From Atopobium sp. UBA2090 (lineage in GTDB: Bacteria > Actinomycetota > Coriobacteriia > Coriobacteriales > Atopobiaceae): 16,702 bases of DNA. Within the stretch, counting starts at the first letter, position 1, and each line of letters opens with the position of its first letter. The notes beneath the pieces were generated by a model that worked only from the letters and a program-made list of their open reading frames with translations, made no database searches and was not told the DNA's origin. Shown one piece after another: positions 1 to 5,058 of this stretch. The stretch spans positions 2,660 to 19,361 of the forward strand of contig DCZG01000109.1 in NCBI GenBank assembly GCA_002331575.1. The letters are read 5' to 3'. The position numbers and the translations under genes were made by a program.

Positions 1-770
1 ACGTGCCCCTGGTTCACGTTCACGCCGAGGAGCGCTACGCCACCATGCTCGCCGGCGTGACCGACCCCGAGCAGAAGCGTCGCCTCATCGGCACCGAGTT
101 CTGGCGGGTCTTCTTCGACGAGGCCCAGAAGATCGGCGACGTTGAGATGCTCGCCCAGGGCACCATCTATCCCGACATCATCGAGTCAGGCGCGCGCAAG
201 ACGGGTGGAAAGGCAAGCACGATCAAGAGCCACCACAACCTCATTCCCTTCCCCGAGGGCGTGCACTTTGACCTCATCGAGCCGCTCGACCACTTCTTCA
301 AGGACGAGGTCCGCGAGCTGGGCGTCTCGCTCGGACTGCCCGCGAGCATGGTCTACCGCCAGCCGTTCCCTGGCCCCGGCCTGGCCATCCGCATCATCGG
401 CGAGGTAACGCCCGAGAAGCTCGACATCCTGAGGGACGCCGACGCCATCGTCCGCGAGGAGCTGGACGCCTACAACCAGCGCCTCTACGAGGAGACAGGC
501 GAGAGGAACTCGGAGCACAGCTGCTGGCAGTACTTCGCGGTGCTGCCCGACATCAAGAGCGTGGGCGTCATGGGTGACGAGCGTACCTACCAGCGGCCGA
601 TCATCGTGCGTGCCGTGGAGTCCTCCGATGCCATGACGGCCGACTGGGCGAAGCTACCCTACGAGGTCATCGGGAGGATCTCGAGCCGCATCGTGGACGA
701 GGTGGACGGCGTGAACCGCGTGGTCTACGACGTGACCCCGAAGCCGCCCGCGACGATTGAGTGGGAATAA
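1..770 (+). CDS. guaA: GMP synthase (glutamine-hydrolysing), C-terminal half (5' truncated by window)
   Basis: GMP synthase converts XMP to GMP with ATP and glutamine, the last step of guanine nucleotide synthesis in the cytoplasm. The reading frame is open from the window edge (first whole codon at base 3) and gives the last 256 or so residues of a protein that is usually about 515-525 aa. The visible part covers the end of the ATP-pyrophosphatase domain (VTDPEQKRRLIG, AQGTIYPDIIES, KSHHNLIPFPEG) and the whole C-terminal dimerisation domain, including QPFPGPGLAIRI and the family's conserved ending TPKPPATIEWE before TAA. The glutamine amidotransferase domain lies outside the window. The frame is intact. 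This is the only clear core gene here and marks the likely chromosomal side of the island; the guaA 3' end is a documented integration hotspot. Confidence 0.97.
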   Translation, partial: VPLVHVHAEERYATMLAGVTDPEQKRRLIGTEFWRVFFDEAQKIGDVEMLAQGTIYPDIIESGARKTGGKASTIKSHHNLIPFPEGVHFDLIEPLDHFFKDEVRELGVSLGLPASMVYRQPFPGPGLAIRIIGEVTPEKLDILRDADAIVREELDAYNQRLYEETGERNSEHSCWQYFAVLPDIKSVGVMGDERTYQRPIIVRAVESSDAMTADWAKLPYEVIGRISSRIVDEVDGVNRVVYDVTPKPPATIEWE

Positions 771-831
771 AATTCGCAAGAAAACACTTTTCCGCACTCT
801 TCTCCAAAACACAACGTTTTCGCAGGTCAGA

Positions 832-943
832 AGTGGTGTGTCCGAGAAATTGGCGCACCACTCTGCTCTGAAAGAAAGCACTCCTTTCGGGATTATTCGT
901 ACCGGAATTCGTACCACCCCAGCGCCACCATTCACGGCGCTGG
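832..943. repeat. cluster of short inverted and direct repeats in the guaA-downstream leader
   Basis: Three small structures lie between guaA and the next gene. A 7-bp inverted repeat AGTGGTG/CACCACT has arms at 832-838 and 856-862. A 9-bp direct repeat ATTCGTACC occurs at 895-903 and 907-915. An 8-bp hairpin CCAGCGCC/GGCGCTGG has arms at 919-926 and 936-943 with a 9-nt loop, just upstream of the Shine-Dalgarno of the gene at 966. None has a T-tract that would make it a convincing terminator. They could be operator or leader structures of the 966 gene, or recombination arm sites left by an integrated element. The stretch is visibly more AT-rich than guaA. Confidence 0.5.
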
Positions 944-965
944 ACCCTGAGAGGAGATTGAAACA

Positions 966-1277
966 ATGATCAACGAAGCGAAGATGACCGAACTCACCCA
1001 GGCCGAGGATATGGCCTACTTTCGGGCAGACCTCTGCCTGTACTCGCCCGAGAGCTACACGCTCGACGAAAAGAAGGAGATCTGCAACGACATGATGTCG
1101 ACGAGCAAGGCGATGCTCGACGCCATGCGCGAGGACTTTGAGAGCATGCCGCCCGAGCTTCGAAGCAAGCTCCTCGACATGCTCTGCGCCTCCGGCGTTG
1201 AGAGCCCGCAGTGGTGGTGGGATGTGCTCGTGGGCGACGGAGACCCGCTCTATCGTGAGCTGGAACCGCTGAGCTAG
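966..1277 (+). CDS. small acidic protein of unknown function (103 aa)
   Basis: I do not recognise this family. It is a soluble acidic 103-aa protein with no signal peptide or membrane segment. The middle looks helical (residues about 35-70, KKEICNDMMSTSKAMLDAMR onward), and the C-terminal part holds a SPQWWWDVLVGDG segment. The ATG start is well supported: GAGAGGAG lies 8-10 nt upstream. It is the only gene between guaA and the phage lysis genes, reads in the same direction as guaA, and ends just before a strong hairpin. It could be a host gene that follows guaA or an accessory gene of the island. The W-rich tail and short length would suit a small phage or regulatory protein, but nothing fixes a function. 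Confidence 0.7.
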   Translation: MINEAKMTELTQAEDMAYFRADLCLYSPESYTLDEKKEICNDMMSTSKAMLDAMREDFESMPPELRSKLLDMLCASGVESPQWWWDVLVGDGDPLYRELEPLS

Positions 1278-1300
1278 TCCAAACCCGCGCAGCAAGGAAG

Positions 1301-1331
1301 AAGGCCGTCTATCGAGTTGATAGGCGGCCTT
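1301..1331. terminator. hairpin terminator between convergent genes
   Basis: A 13-bp stem (AAGGCCGTCTATC at 1301-1313, GATAGGCGGCCTT at 1319-1331) with one G-U pair and a 5-nt loop lies between the 103-aa gene (+), ending at 1277, and the 48-aa membrane protein gene (-), ending at 1337. Read on the minus strand, the stem is followed by a pyrimidine-rich CTTCTTCC-like stretch; on the plus strand there is no T-run. The position 6 nt after the last lysis gene makes it the likely end of the lysis transcript, and it may act in both directions. Confidence 0.75.
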
Positions 1332-1336
1332 CAGCG

Positions 1337-1483
1337 TTACCTGTCCTCGTATGCCCTGCGGACGTCGTCGTAGAGTTCGAAAAGCGGCACCAAGGGCAAA
1401 AGCACCAGCATCAGGAGCAGGGATGCGACAATGCCGATGAACCATCCGATCTGCTCGCCAAGCCAGGCAAGCCGCTTCCTCAT
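1337..1483 (-). CDS. 48-aa single-pass membrane protein, last gene of lysis cassette
   Basis: Translating the minus strand from the ATG at 1483-1481 gives a 48-residue protein: a short basic N-terminus (MRKRLAWLGEQ), one strongly hydrophobic segment at about residues 12-35 (with SLLLMLVLLPLVPLF), and a charged tail (ELYDDVRRAYEDR) before TAA. Its start overlaps the lysin stop in an ATGA arrangement, so translation is probably coupled to the lysin. Small one-TM proteins placed after the endolysin occur in lysis cassettes of phages of Gram-positive hosts, where they are proposed to be second holins, antiholins or envelope-disruption helpers. The position and hydrophobic core support a lysis role; the exact job is inference. 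Confidence 0.72.
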   Translation of the reverse strand: MRKRLAWLGEQIGWFIGIVASLLLMLVLLPLVPLFELYDDVRRAYEDR

Positions 1484-3132
1484 GAAAGCATCTCGTTCAC
1501 GCGAGCCTGCACGATCGAGTAGTAGGATCCGAGCCTGCGCTTCCGCTCCTCGCCGTTGCCGTAGTCGCCACGGATAACAGCCCTGGCCATCGCATCGACG
1601 TCAACGCTCGTCTTGGTCGTGCCGGCGGCGCCTAAGATCTCGTTCACGCGCTTCTGCACAGTAGCGTACTTGTCGCCCAGGCGCCGCTTGCGTTCGTCGC
1701 CGTTGCCGAACTCGCCCGCGATGACGCGTCGAGCGAGTGCGTCGACGTCGTAGGAGCCAGAGGAAGACTCGCCAGACAGGATTCTGTTCACCTCCGCCTG
1801 CACCTCGTCGTACCGGCTGCCCAGGGCTGCCCTGCGAGCATCGCCATTGCCGAACTCGCCGGCGATGACCCTCGCCGCAAGCTCTGACACGTCGCCGGAT
1901 GGCGCACCAGAGCCAGTAGGGACAGAAGTGCTGCCCACGTCGGCCTTGCCGTTGTAGTGGAGGATCCCGTCCCAATGGCCCGAGTAGTAGTCGTGGATCC
2001 AGCTCTCGCGCCCAGTCTGGTCGCCCGGCGCGCCATCGATGCCTCCGGTCTCGCTGATGGAGAACTCGCCTAGCAGATCGGCCGATCCGTCATTTTGGAT
2101 ACACATCGCTGTGTGGTTCTCCTCGTCCAGATAGATATCGCCGCGCGATGCGTTGAACGACATCGGCTTCCAGGAGAAGAGCCCGGACCCGACGAACATC
2201 TCGCGCATGCCGCCGGTCCAGTTGTAGCGCGTGATGAGGCCGTCGTAGGCAGAGCCCGCCAGCGCGAGCTCCCAGGCCTCGCACACCGCGCTGGAGCAGT
2301 CTCGGTCGCCCTTGGTCACCTTGATCGTGCCGGCGTCGGTCTTAACAGAGCAGTGGCCGCTCGTGCCATGACGCCCGGGCTGGCTGTAGCCATGCTCCGG
2401 ACAGCTGCAAAGGTGCTCCATGATCTGCGCCGCCACGTTCGCCCGAGAGATCGCCGTTTCCTTCGCCTCCTCTTTGCCAGCAGAAGCGCCGGCAACCGCG
2501 CAGCGCTTCTGCCAGTCGGCCTTCGTACCATAGAAGAGGTCGAGGTCCAGATGCCCCGAGTAGCCGGGTATGCGCCCGGTGCCCGTGTACTGGAACAGCA
2601 GCGGAGCGTCCCACGCCCCGAAGTCCCAGCCGTCGGTCCACGGCTCGGATCTGAAACCGGTGTCCTCGTAGTCCGGGTACTGCGCCACCCACAGCGGGTA
2701 CGTCTTGGCCACGCCGGACCAGTCGTAGGCGAAGCACACCGACTTGCTCGTGTAGATGCCGGGCGTCACGCCGGTCTTGGCCCTCACGCGGTCTAGCCAG
2801 GCCTTCGCCCAGGTGACGCCCAGGCTCAGTGCGTCCGCCTCCCAGTCCAGGAAAGGAATCGCCTTGCCTATGTAGGGTCTGAATGCGTTGATGAAGTGGT
2901 CCGCCTCCGCCTCGGCGGATCCCTCGTAGCCCCGGTCACGTGCGTAGTGGTAGCAGCCCAGCAGCTTGTCGGCGGCCAGCGTCTGGTCGGCATGCTTCTT
3001 GAAGCAGTCGTTCGTGTAGTCCCTGCCCCCGGTTGCCTTCACGATGACGAAGTCGCAGGTAGTCATGCTCGGAACTATCAGGTCCTCCTGCCAGCTGGAA
3101 ATGTCGATGCCGTTAAGCCCCACGTGCCTCAC
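1480..3132 (-). CDS. modular phage endolysin: GH25 muramidase + NlpC/P60-like hydrolase + three CW_7 repeats
   Basis: A 550-aa peptidoglycan hydrolase that lyses the host cell. Residues 1-212 form a glycoside hydrolase family 25 (Chalaropsis-type) lysozyme: GIDISSWQ carries D10, FLDWEAD carries D96 and E98, and DLDLF closes the barrel. Residues about 222-395 look like a second enzyme of the phage Amidase_5/NlpC-P60 type, with a putative nucleophile C279 in DRDCSSAV and H340 in ENHTAM. Three CW_7 (Cpl-7-like) wall-binding repeats follow at about 414-452, 462-500 and 511-549. No signal peptide is visible, so export depends on the holin. The GTG at 3132 is used here; a second GTG at 3123 (HVGL) is also possible with GAGGGG upstream. 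The gene overlaps the holin by 20 nt and the next small gene by 4 nt. Confidence 0.93.
   Translation of the reverse strand: MRHVGLNGIDISSWQEDLIVPSMTTCDFVIVKATGGRDYTNDCFKKHADQTLAADKLLGCYHYARDRGYEGSAEAEADHFINAFRPYIGKAIPFLDWEADALSLGVTWAKAWLDRVRAKTGVTPGIYTSKSVCFAYDWSGVAKTYPLWVAQYPDYEDTGFRSEPWTDGWDFGAWDAPLLFQYTGTGRIPGYSGHLDLDLFYGTKADWQKRCAVAGASAGKEEAKETAISRANVAAQIMEHLCSCPEHGYSQPGRHGTSGHCSVKTDAGTIKVTKGDRDCSSAVCEAWELALAGSAYDGLITRYNWTGGMREMFVGSGLFSWKPMSFNASRGDIYLDEENHTAMCIQNDGSADLLGEFSISETGGIDGAPGDQTGRESWIHDYYSGHWDGILHYNGKADVGSTSVPTGSGAPSGDVSELAARVIAGEFGNGDARRAALGSRYDEVQAEVNRILSGESSSGSYDVDALARRVIAGEFGNGDERKRRLGDKYATVQKRVNEILGAAGTTKTSVDVDAMARAVIRGDYGNGEERKRRLGSYYSIVQARVNEMLS
1486..1893 (-). repeat. 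three tandem CW_7 (Cpl-7-type) repeats inside the lysin
   Basis: Each unit is about 39 residues with the pattern DV..LA..VI.GEFGNG..R...LG..Y..VQ..VN.IL. The units lie at about 1777-1893, 1633-1749 and 1486-1602. Repeats one and two share the RVIAGEFGNGD core, while the third has drifted to VIRGDYGNGE. CW_7 repeats are known in the pneumococcal phage Cp-7 lysin, where they bind the muropeptide part of the wall. Linkers are Ser/Gly/Thr-rich. Confidence 0.85.
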
Positions 3133-3355
3133 CCCTCGGGATCTCCGGCTTGTCGCCGTCGCCGCCCCCGAGCGCAGCCATGATGGGGCTCAGCACCGCC
3201 ATCACCAGCGCCACCACGAGCCCGCGCATGCTGGGGTCCAGCACGCACCAGCCCATGATCAGGTCGAGGTTCGCGATCACCACGCCGAGCACGCCCTGCA
3301 GGATCGTTCGCGCCAGTCTCCACTGCCACTCGTTGCTTGCCAGGAACTCGTTCAT
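3113..3355 (-). CDS. phage holin (two membrane segments)
   Basis: An 80-aa protein that probably forms the membrane lesion letting the lysin out. Hydrophobic segments lie at about residues 17-35 (TILQGVLGVVIANLDLIMG) and 44-62 (RGLVVALVMAVLSPIMAAL), separated by a short turn with WCVLDPSM. The C-terminal tail is hydrophilic (GGGDGDKPEIPRGE), a common holin layout. The start at 3355 is preferred because AAAGGTGG lies about 8 nt upstream; a longer frame to 3418 would run into the upstream gene. Its start is 1 nt after the upstream stop (TGAGATG), and its end overlaps the lysin start by 20 nt. I infer holin from topology and position rather than from a named family match. Confidence 0.83.
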   Translation of the reverse strand: MNEFLASNEWQWRLARTILQGVLGVVIANLDLIMGWCVLDPSMRGLVVALVMAVLSPIMAALGGGDGDKPEIPRGEARGA

Positions 3356-3356
3356 C

Positions 3357-3575
3357 TCAGCCCACCTTTCCCTTGAGGGTGTCCACGTCGTTCCGCACGA
3401 CCGCAAGCCCCTCTTCAAGGCGGTACGTCCGCTCTATGAGCTGGTTGTGCTTCTCGACCTTCTCCGTGAGGGCGTCCAGCTTGACCTCCATGACGGCCCT
3501 GCTCTTCGAGTTGGAGAGGATCACGCCGACAAGCGTTACGACCCCCGTGATGCACGCGACGATGATCGATTCCAT
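3357..3575 (-). CDS. XhlA-like membrane/coiled-coil lysis protein, first gene of lysis cassette
   Basis: A 72-aa protein with one N-terminal membrane segment (residues about 3-20, SIIVACITGVVTLVGVIL) and a C-terminal coiled coil (about 28-70) holding EKVEKHNQLIERTYRLEEGL. The KHN.L.ER.Y.LE pattern is typical of the XhlA/haemolysin family that sits beside holins in Gram-positive phages, though XhlA usually has its membrane segment at the C-terminus, so the order here is reversed. The ATG at 3575 is chosen because GGGAGG lies 8 nt upstream; an in-frame extension to 3635 would run through a perfect 13-bp hairpin and lacks a better ribosome-binding site. The arm of that hairpin contains the Shine-Dalgarno. 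Confidence 0.78.
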   Translation of the reverse strand: MESIIVACITGVVTLVGVILSNSKSRAVMEVKLDALTEKVEKHNQLIERTYRLEEGLAVVRNDVDTLKGKVG

Positions 3576-3580
3576 AAGGA

Positions 3581-3620
3581 ACTGCCTCCCGAGCTCGTTG
3601 TTACGTCCTCGGGAGGCAGT
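3581..3620 (-). promoter_or_regulatory. 13-bp hairpin burying the ribosome-binding site of the first lysis gene
   Basis: On the minus-strand transcript, ACTGCCTCCCGAG (3620-3608) pairs perfectly with CTCGGGAGGCAGT (3593-3581) across a 14-nt loop. The 3' arm contains the GGGAGG Shine-Dalgarno of the gene starting at 3575, so folding would hide it. There is no U-tract after the stem, which argues against a simple terminator. It may delay lysis translation or protect the leader. Confidence 0.7.
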
Positions 3621-3630
3621 ATCTGACTGC

Positions 3631-3654
3631 GTCACAAGCTCGCGATGGTCTTGG
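3631..3654 (-). promoter_or_regulatory. leader motif shared with the scaffold/capsid leader (copy A)
   Basis: Read on the minus strand this stretch carries CCAAG, CCATC and AGCTTGTGAC in order. The same three blocks occur at 13178-13197 upstream of the scaffold gene, with 1-nt and 3-nt gaps and no substitutions over 20 positions. In both places the motif is followed within 8-10 nt by a strong hairpin and then the first gene of a phage transcription unit. Shared regulation is inference. Confidence 0.4.
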
Positions 3655-3662
3655 GAATGTCG

Positions 3663-3690
3663 TTGACAAATGCAACTTTATGGGTATGAT
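3663..3690 (+). promoter_or_regulatory. sigma70-type promoter of the MarR-GNAT-DUF2000 operon
   Basis: A consensus -35 TTGACA (3663-3668) is separated by 16 bp from TATGAT (3685-3690). The MarR start codon follows 36 bp after the -10. The -35 lies inside the first GTTG-N7-CAAC box, and the likely transcription start lies against the second box. Confidence 0.75.
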
Positions 3691-3703
3691 TGTTAGTTGT
3701 CAA
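3675..3703 (-). promoter_or_regulatory. predicted face-to-face promoter for the lysis cassette
   Basis: On the minus strand a consensus TTGACA (3703-3698) lies 17 bp from TAAAGT (3680-3675), a 4/6 match to the -10 consensus. It overlaps the plus-strand promoter almost completely, so the two polymerases would compete for the same DNA. Transcription would start near 3668, giving a leader of about 95 nt that contains the hairpin at 3581-3620 before the first lysis gene. The weak -10 lowers certainty. Confidence 0.5.
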
Positions 3704-3726
3704 ATTCAACCGATTGGAGGAAGGCC

Positions 3727-4161
3727 ATGGGAAGACGCGAGTCAATCGAACTGATCCGGCGCTTCAACCGAACCTATGTGCCCGCCATGCGGCTGCTCGA
3801 CCGCAGCTACCTGGACACGGGCATGTCCACGCTCGAGGCGGCCACACTGCTCGAGATCGGCGAGGGCGACGGCGTCAGCGCACGCGACATCGCGCGAAAG
3901 CTCGGAATGGACAAGGGCTACCTCAGCCGCGCCGTCGCGCGCTTCGAGTCCGAGGGATGGGTGGAGAGGTCGCCGTCTCCCGAGGACGGGCGCCTGCAGG
4001 TCCTCGCGCTCACCGAAGCGGGAAGGAAGCGCGTGGAGGAGCTCGCGCAAAGAGGGATGCGCATCGTCGAGGCAGCCTTCGACGGCGCGACCGACGCCGA
4101 GCTCGCGCGGGTGGCGAAGGCCATGGGAACCATATTGTCGACACTGGAAAGGCAGGAGTAG
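3727..4161 (+). CDS. MarR-family transcriptional regulator
   Basis: A 144-aa winged-helix DNA-binding repressor, the usual MarR length. The core at about residues 30-95 shows the pattern S..E...L..IG...G.SARDIARKLGMDKGYLSRAVARFESEGWVER, then the wing SPEDGRLQVLALTEAG. Flanking N- and C-terminal helices would form the dimer. No effector can be named. ATG 3727 is chosen over an upstream TTG because GGAGGAAGG lies just before it and the upstream part overlaps the promoter. The downstream GNAT gene follows after 4 nt. Two near-identical dyad boxes in its promoter suggest it represses itself and perhaps the divergent phage lysis genes. Confidence 0.92.
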   Translation: MGRRESIELIRRFNRTYVPAMRLLDRSYLDTGMSTLEAATLLEIGEGDGVSARDIARKLGMDKGYLSRAVARFESEGWVERSPSPEDGRLQVLALTEAGRKRVEELAQRGMRIVEAAFDGATDAELARVAKAMGTILSTLERQE

Positions 4162-4165
4162 AACC

Positions 4166-4636
4166 GTGGAGGTCATCGAATACACACCCGAGCGGAAGCG
4201 GGACTTCATCGACCTGAACACCTGGTGGATAGAGGAGTACTTCGGGAAGGTCGAGCAGGCGGACTGGGACGAGTTCGACCACGTGGACGAGGAGGTCGCC
4301 AAGGGCGGCATGGCCTTCTTCGCTGTCGACGGCGAGGGGCGGGCGCTCGCCACCTGCATGGCCATCGACCGCGGCGAGGGCGAGTGGGAGATTGCCAAGC
4401 TCGGCTCGAACCCCGAACTTCCCCACAAGGGCTGCGGCAAGGCCGTGTTCGAGGCGTGCGTGGGCTGGGCCGAGACCCACGGCGCGCGCCGCATCTACAT
4501 CCTCACGAACAGCACCCTCAAGGCCGCCATCCACATCTACGAGAGCCACGGCTTCCGGCGCATCTACCCGGAGGAGTTCGGCGGCTACGAGCGCGGCGAC
4601 TACGCGCTGGAGAAGATCATCGGGGAGGAAGGTTAG
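4166..4636 (+). CDS. GNAT-family N-acetyltransferase
   Basis: A 156-aa acetyl-CoA-dependent acetyltransferase. The acetyl-CoA pyrophosphate loop appears as ELPHKGCGKAVFEACVGWAE (residues about 87-106), a degenerate R/Q-x-x-G-x-G/A motif. The later IYILTNSTLKAAIHIYESHGF segment is the typical GNAT C-terminal strand-helix region, followed by Y/E-rich ends. The substrate is unknown. The GTG start at 4166 has AGGAG about 7 nt upstream and lies 4 nt after the MarR stop, so the two are almost certainly co-transcribed. MarR and GNAT are often neighbours or fused in bacteria. A longer frame in the same phase runs upstream through the MarR gene and is not used. Confidence 0.9.
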   Translation: MEVIEYTPERKRDFIDLNTWWIEEYFGKVEQADWDEFDHVDEEVAKGGMAFFAVDGEGRALATCMAIDRGEGEWEIAKLGSNPELPHKGCGKAVFEACVGWAETHGARRIYILTNSTLKAAIHIYESHGFRRIYPEEFGGYERGDYALEKIIGEEG

Positions 4637-4640
4637 GGCC

Positions 4641-5051
4641 ATGGCGTTCGACACCAAGATCAAGGTCGTGCTGCGCGAGGGGCTCATGCCCTGGCAGGAG
4701 CTCAACGTGTGCGCGTTCCTCATGAGCGGCATCGCCGCCACGCAGGACATCGTGGGCGAGCCCTACGTCGACAACAGCGGTGCGGAGTACCTGCCCATGT
4801 CGAGGCAGCCCATACTCGTGCACTCTGCCACCGCCGGCGAGCTCTCCGAGCTCGTGGCCAAGGCCAACGCGCGCGGCGACATCGCGACCGCCATCTACAC
4901 CGAGAAGCTGTTCGGCACCTACAACGACGAGGACAACCGCGCCGAGATCGCGCGCCACGCCACTGACGAGCTGAACCTCGTCGGCGTGGCCCTGCGCGGC
5001 AAGAAGAACCCGGTCGACCGGCTCACCAAGCACCTCCCGATGCACGAATGA
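4641..5051 (+). CDS. DUF2000-family protein
   Basis: A 136-aa protein that resembles DUF2000, a family with a peptidyl-tRNA hydrolase 2-like fold and no settled function. Matching features are the N-terminal strand DTKIKVVLREGLMPWQELNV, the LMSGIA...IVGEPYVDNSGAEY region with PMSRQPILVHSA, and a helix-rich C-terminus. It starts 4 nt after the GNAT stop and is the last gene of the MarR-GNAT operon, ending 7 nt before the convergent receptor-binding gene. No clear terminator follows: only a weak 5-bp stem lies at its end. Whether it acts with the acetyltransferase is unknown. Confidence 0.75.
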   Translation: MAFDTKIKVVLREGLMPWQELNVCAFLMSGIAATQDIVGEPYVDNSGAEYLPMSRQPILVHSATAGELSELVAKANARGDIATAIYTEKLFGTYNDEDNRAEIARHATDELNLVGVALRGKKNPVDRLTKHLPMHE

Positions 5052-5058
5052 GCCTGGC

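Larger units (their letters stand above)
3662..3710. promoter_or_regulatory. two MarR-like operator boxes, GTTG-N7-CAAC
   Basis: Two 15-bp near-identical sequences, at 3662-3676 and 3696-3710, differ at only two positions and read GTTG(A/T)CAAAT(G/T)CAAC. Each has a small dyad (GTTG/CAAC), and their starts are 34 bp apart. The first covers the -35 of the plus-strand promoter; the second covers the -35 of the predicted minus-strand promoter. The adjacent gene encodes a MarR regulator, and MarR proteins commonly bind such short dyads in their own promoters, so autorepression is likely. Confidence 0.65.

Noticed and set aside
757..969. 70-aa plus-strand frame between guaA and the 966 gene
   Set aside because: It starts with TTG inside the guaA end, has no ribosome-binding site, and its lower part is made by the repeated ATTCGTACC; its stop overlaps the start of the better-supported gene.
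654..1445. 263-aa minus-strand open frame across the guaA end and the 966 gene
   Set aside because: It is antisense to the conserved C-terminus of GuaA, crosses a strong terminator hairpin and has no good ribosome-binding site.
3576..3635. 20-residue N-terminal extension of the XhlA-like protein
   Set aside because: It would be encoded by the hairpin itself and lacks a better ribosome-binding site than the ATG at 3575.
3697..3726. Upstream TTG start extending the MarR gene by 10 residues
   Set aside because: This segment overlaps the promoter and second operator box; the ATG at 3727 has a strong GGAGGAAGG before it.
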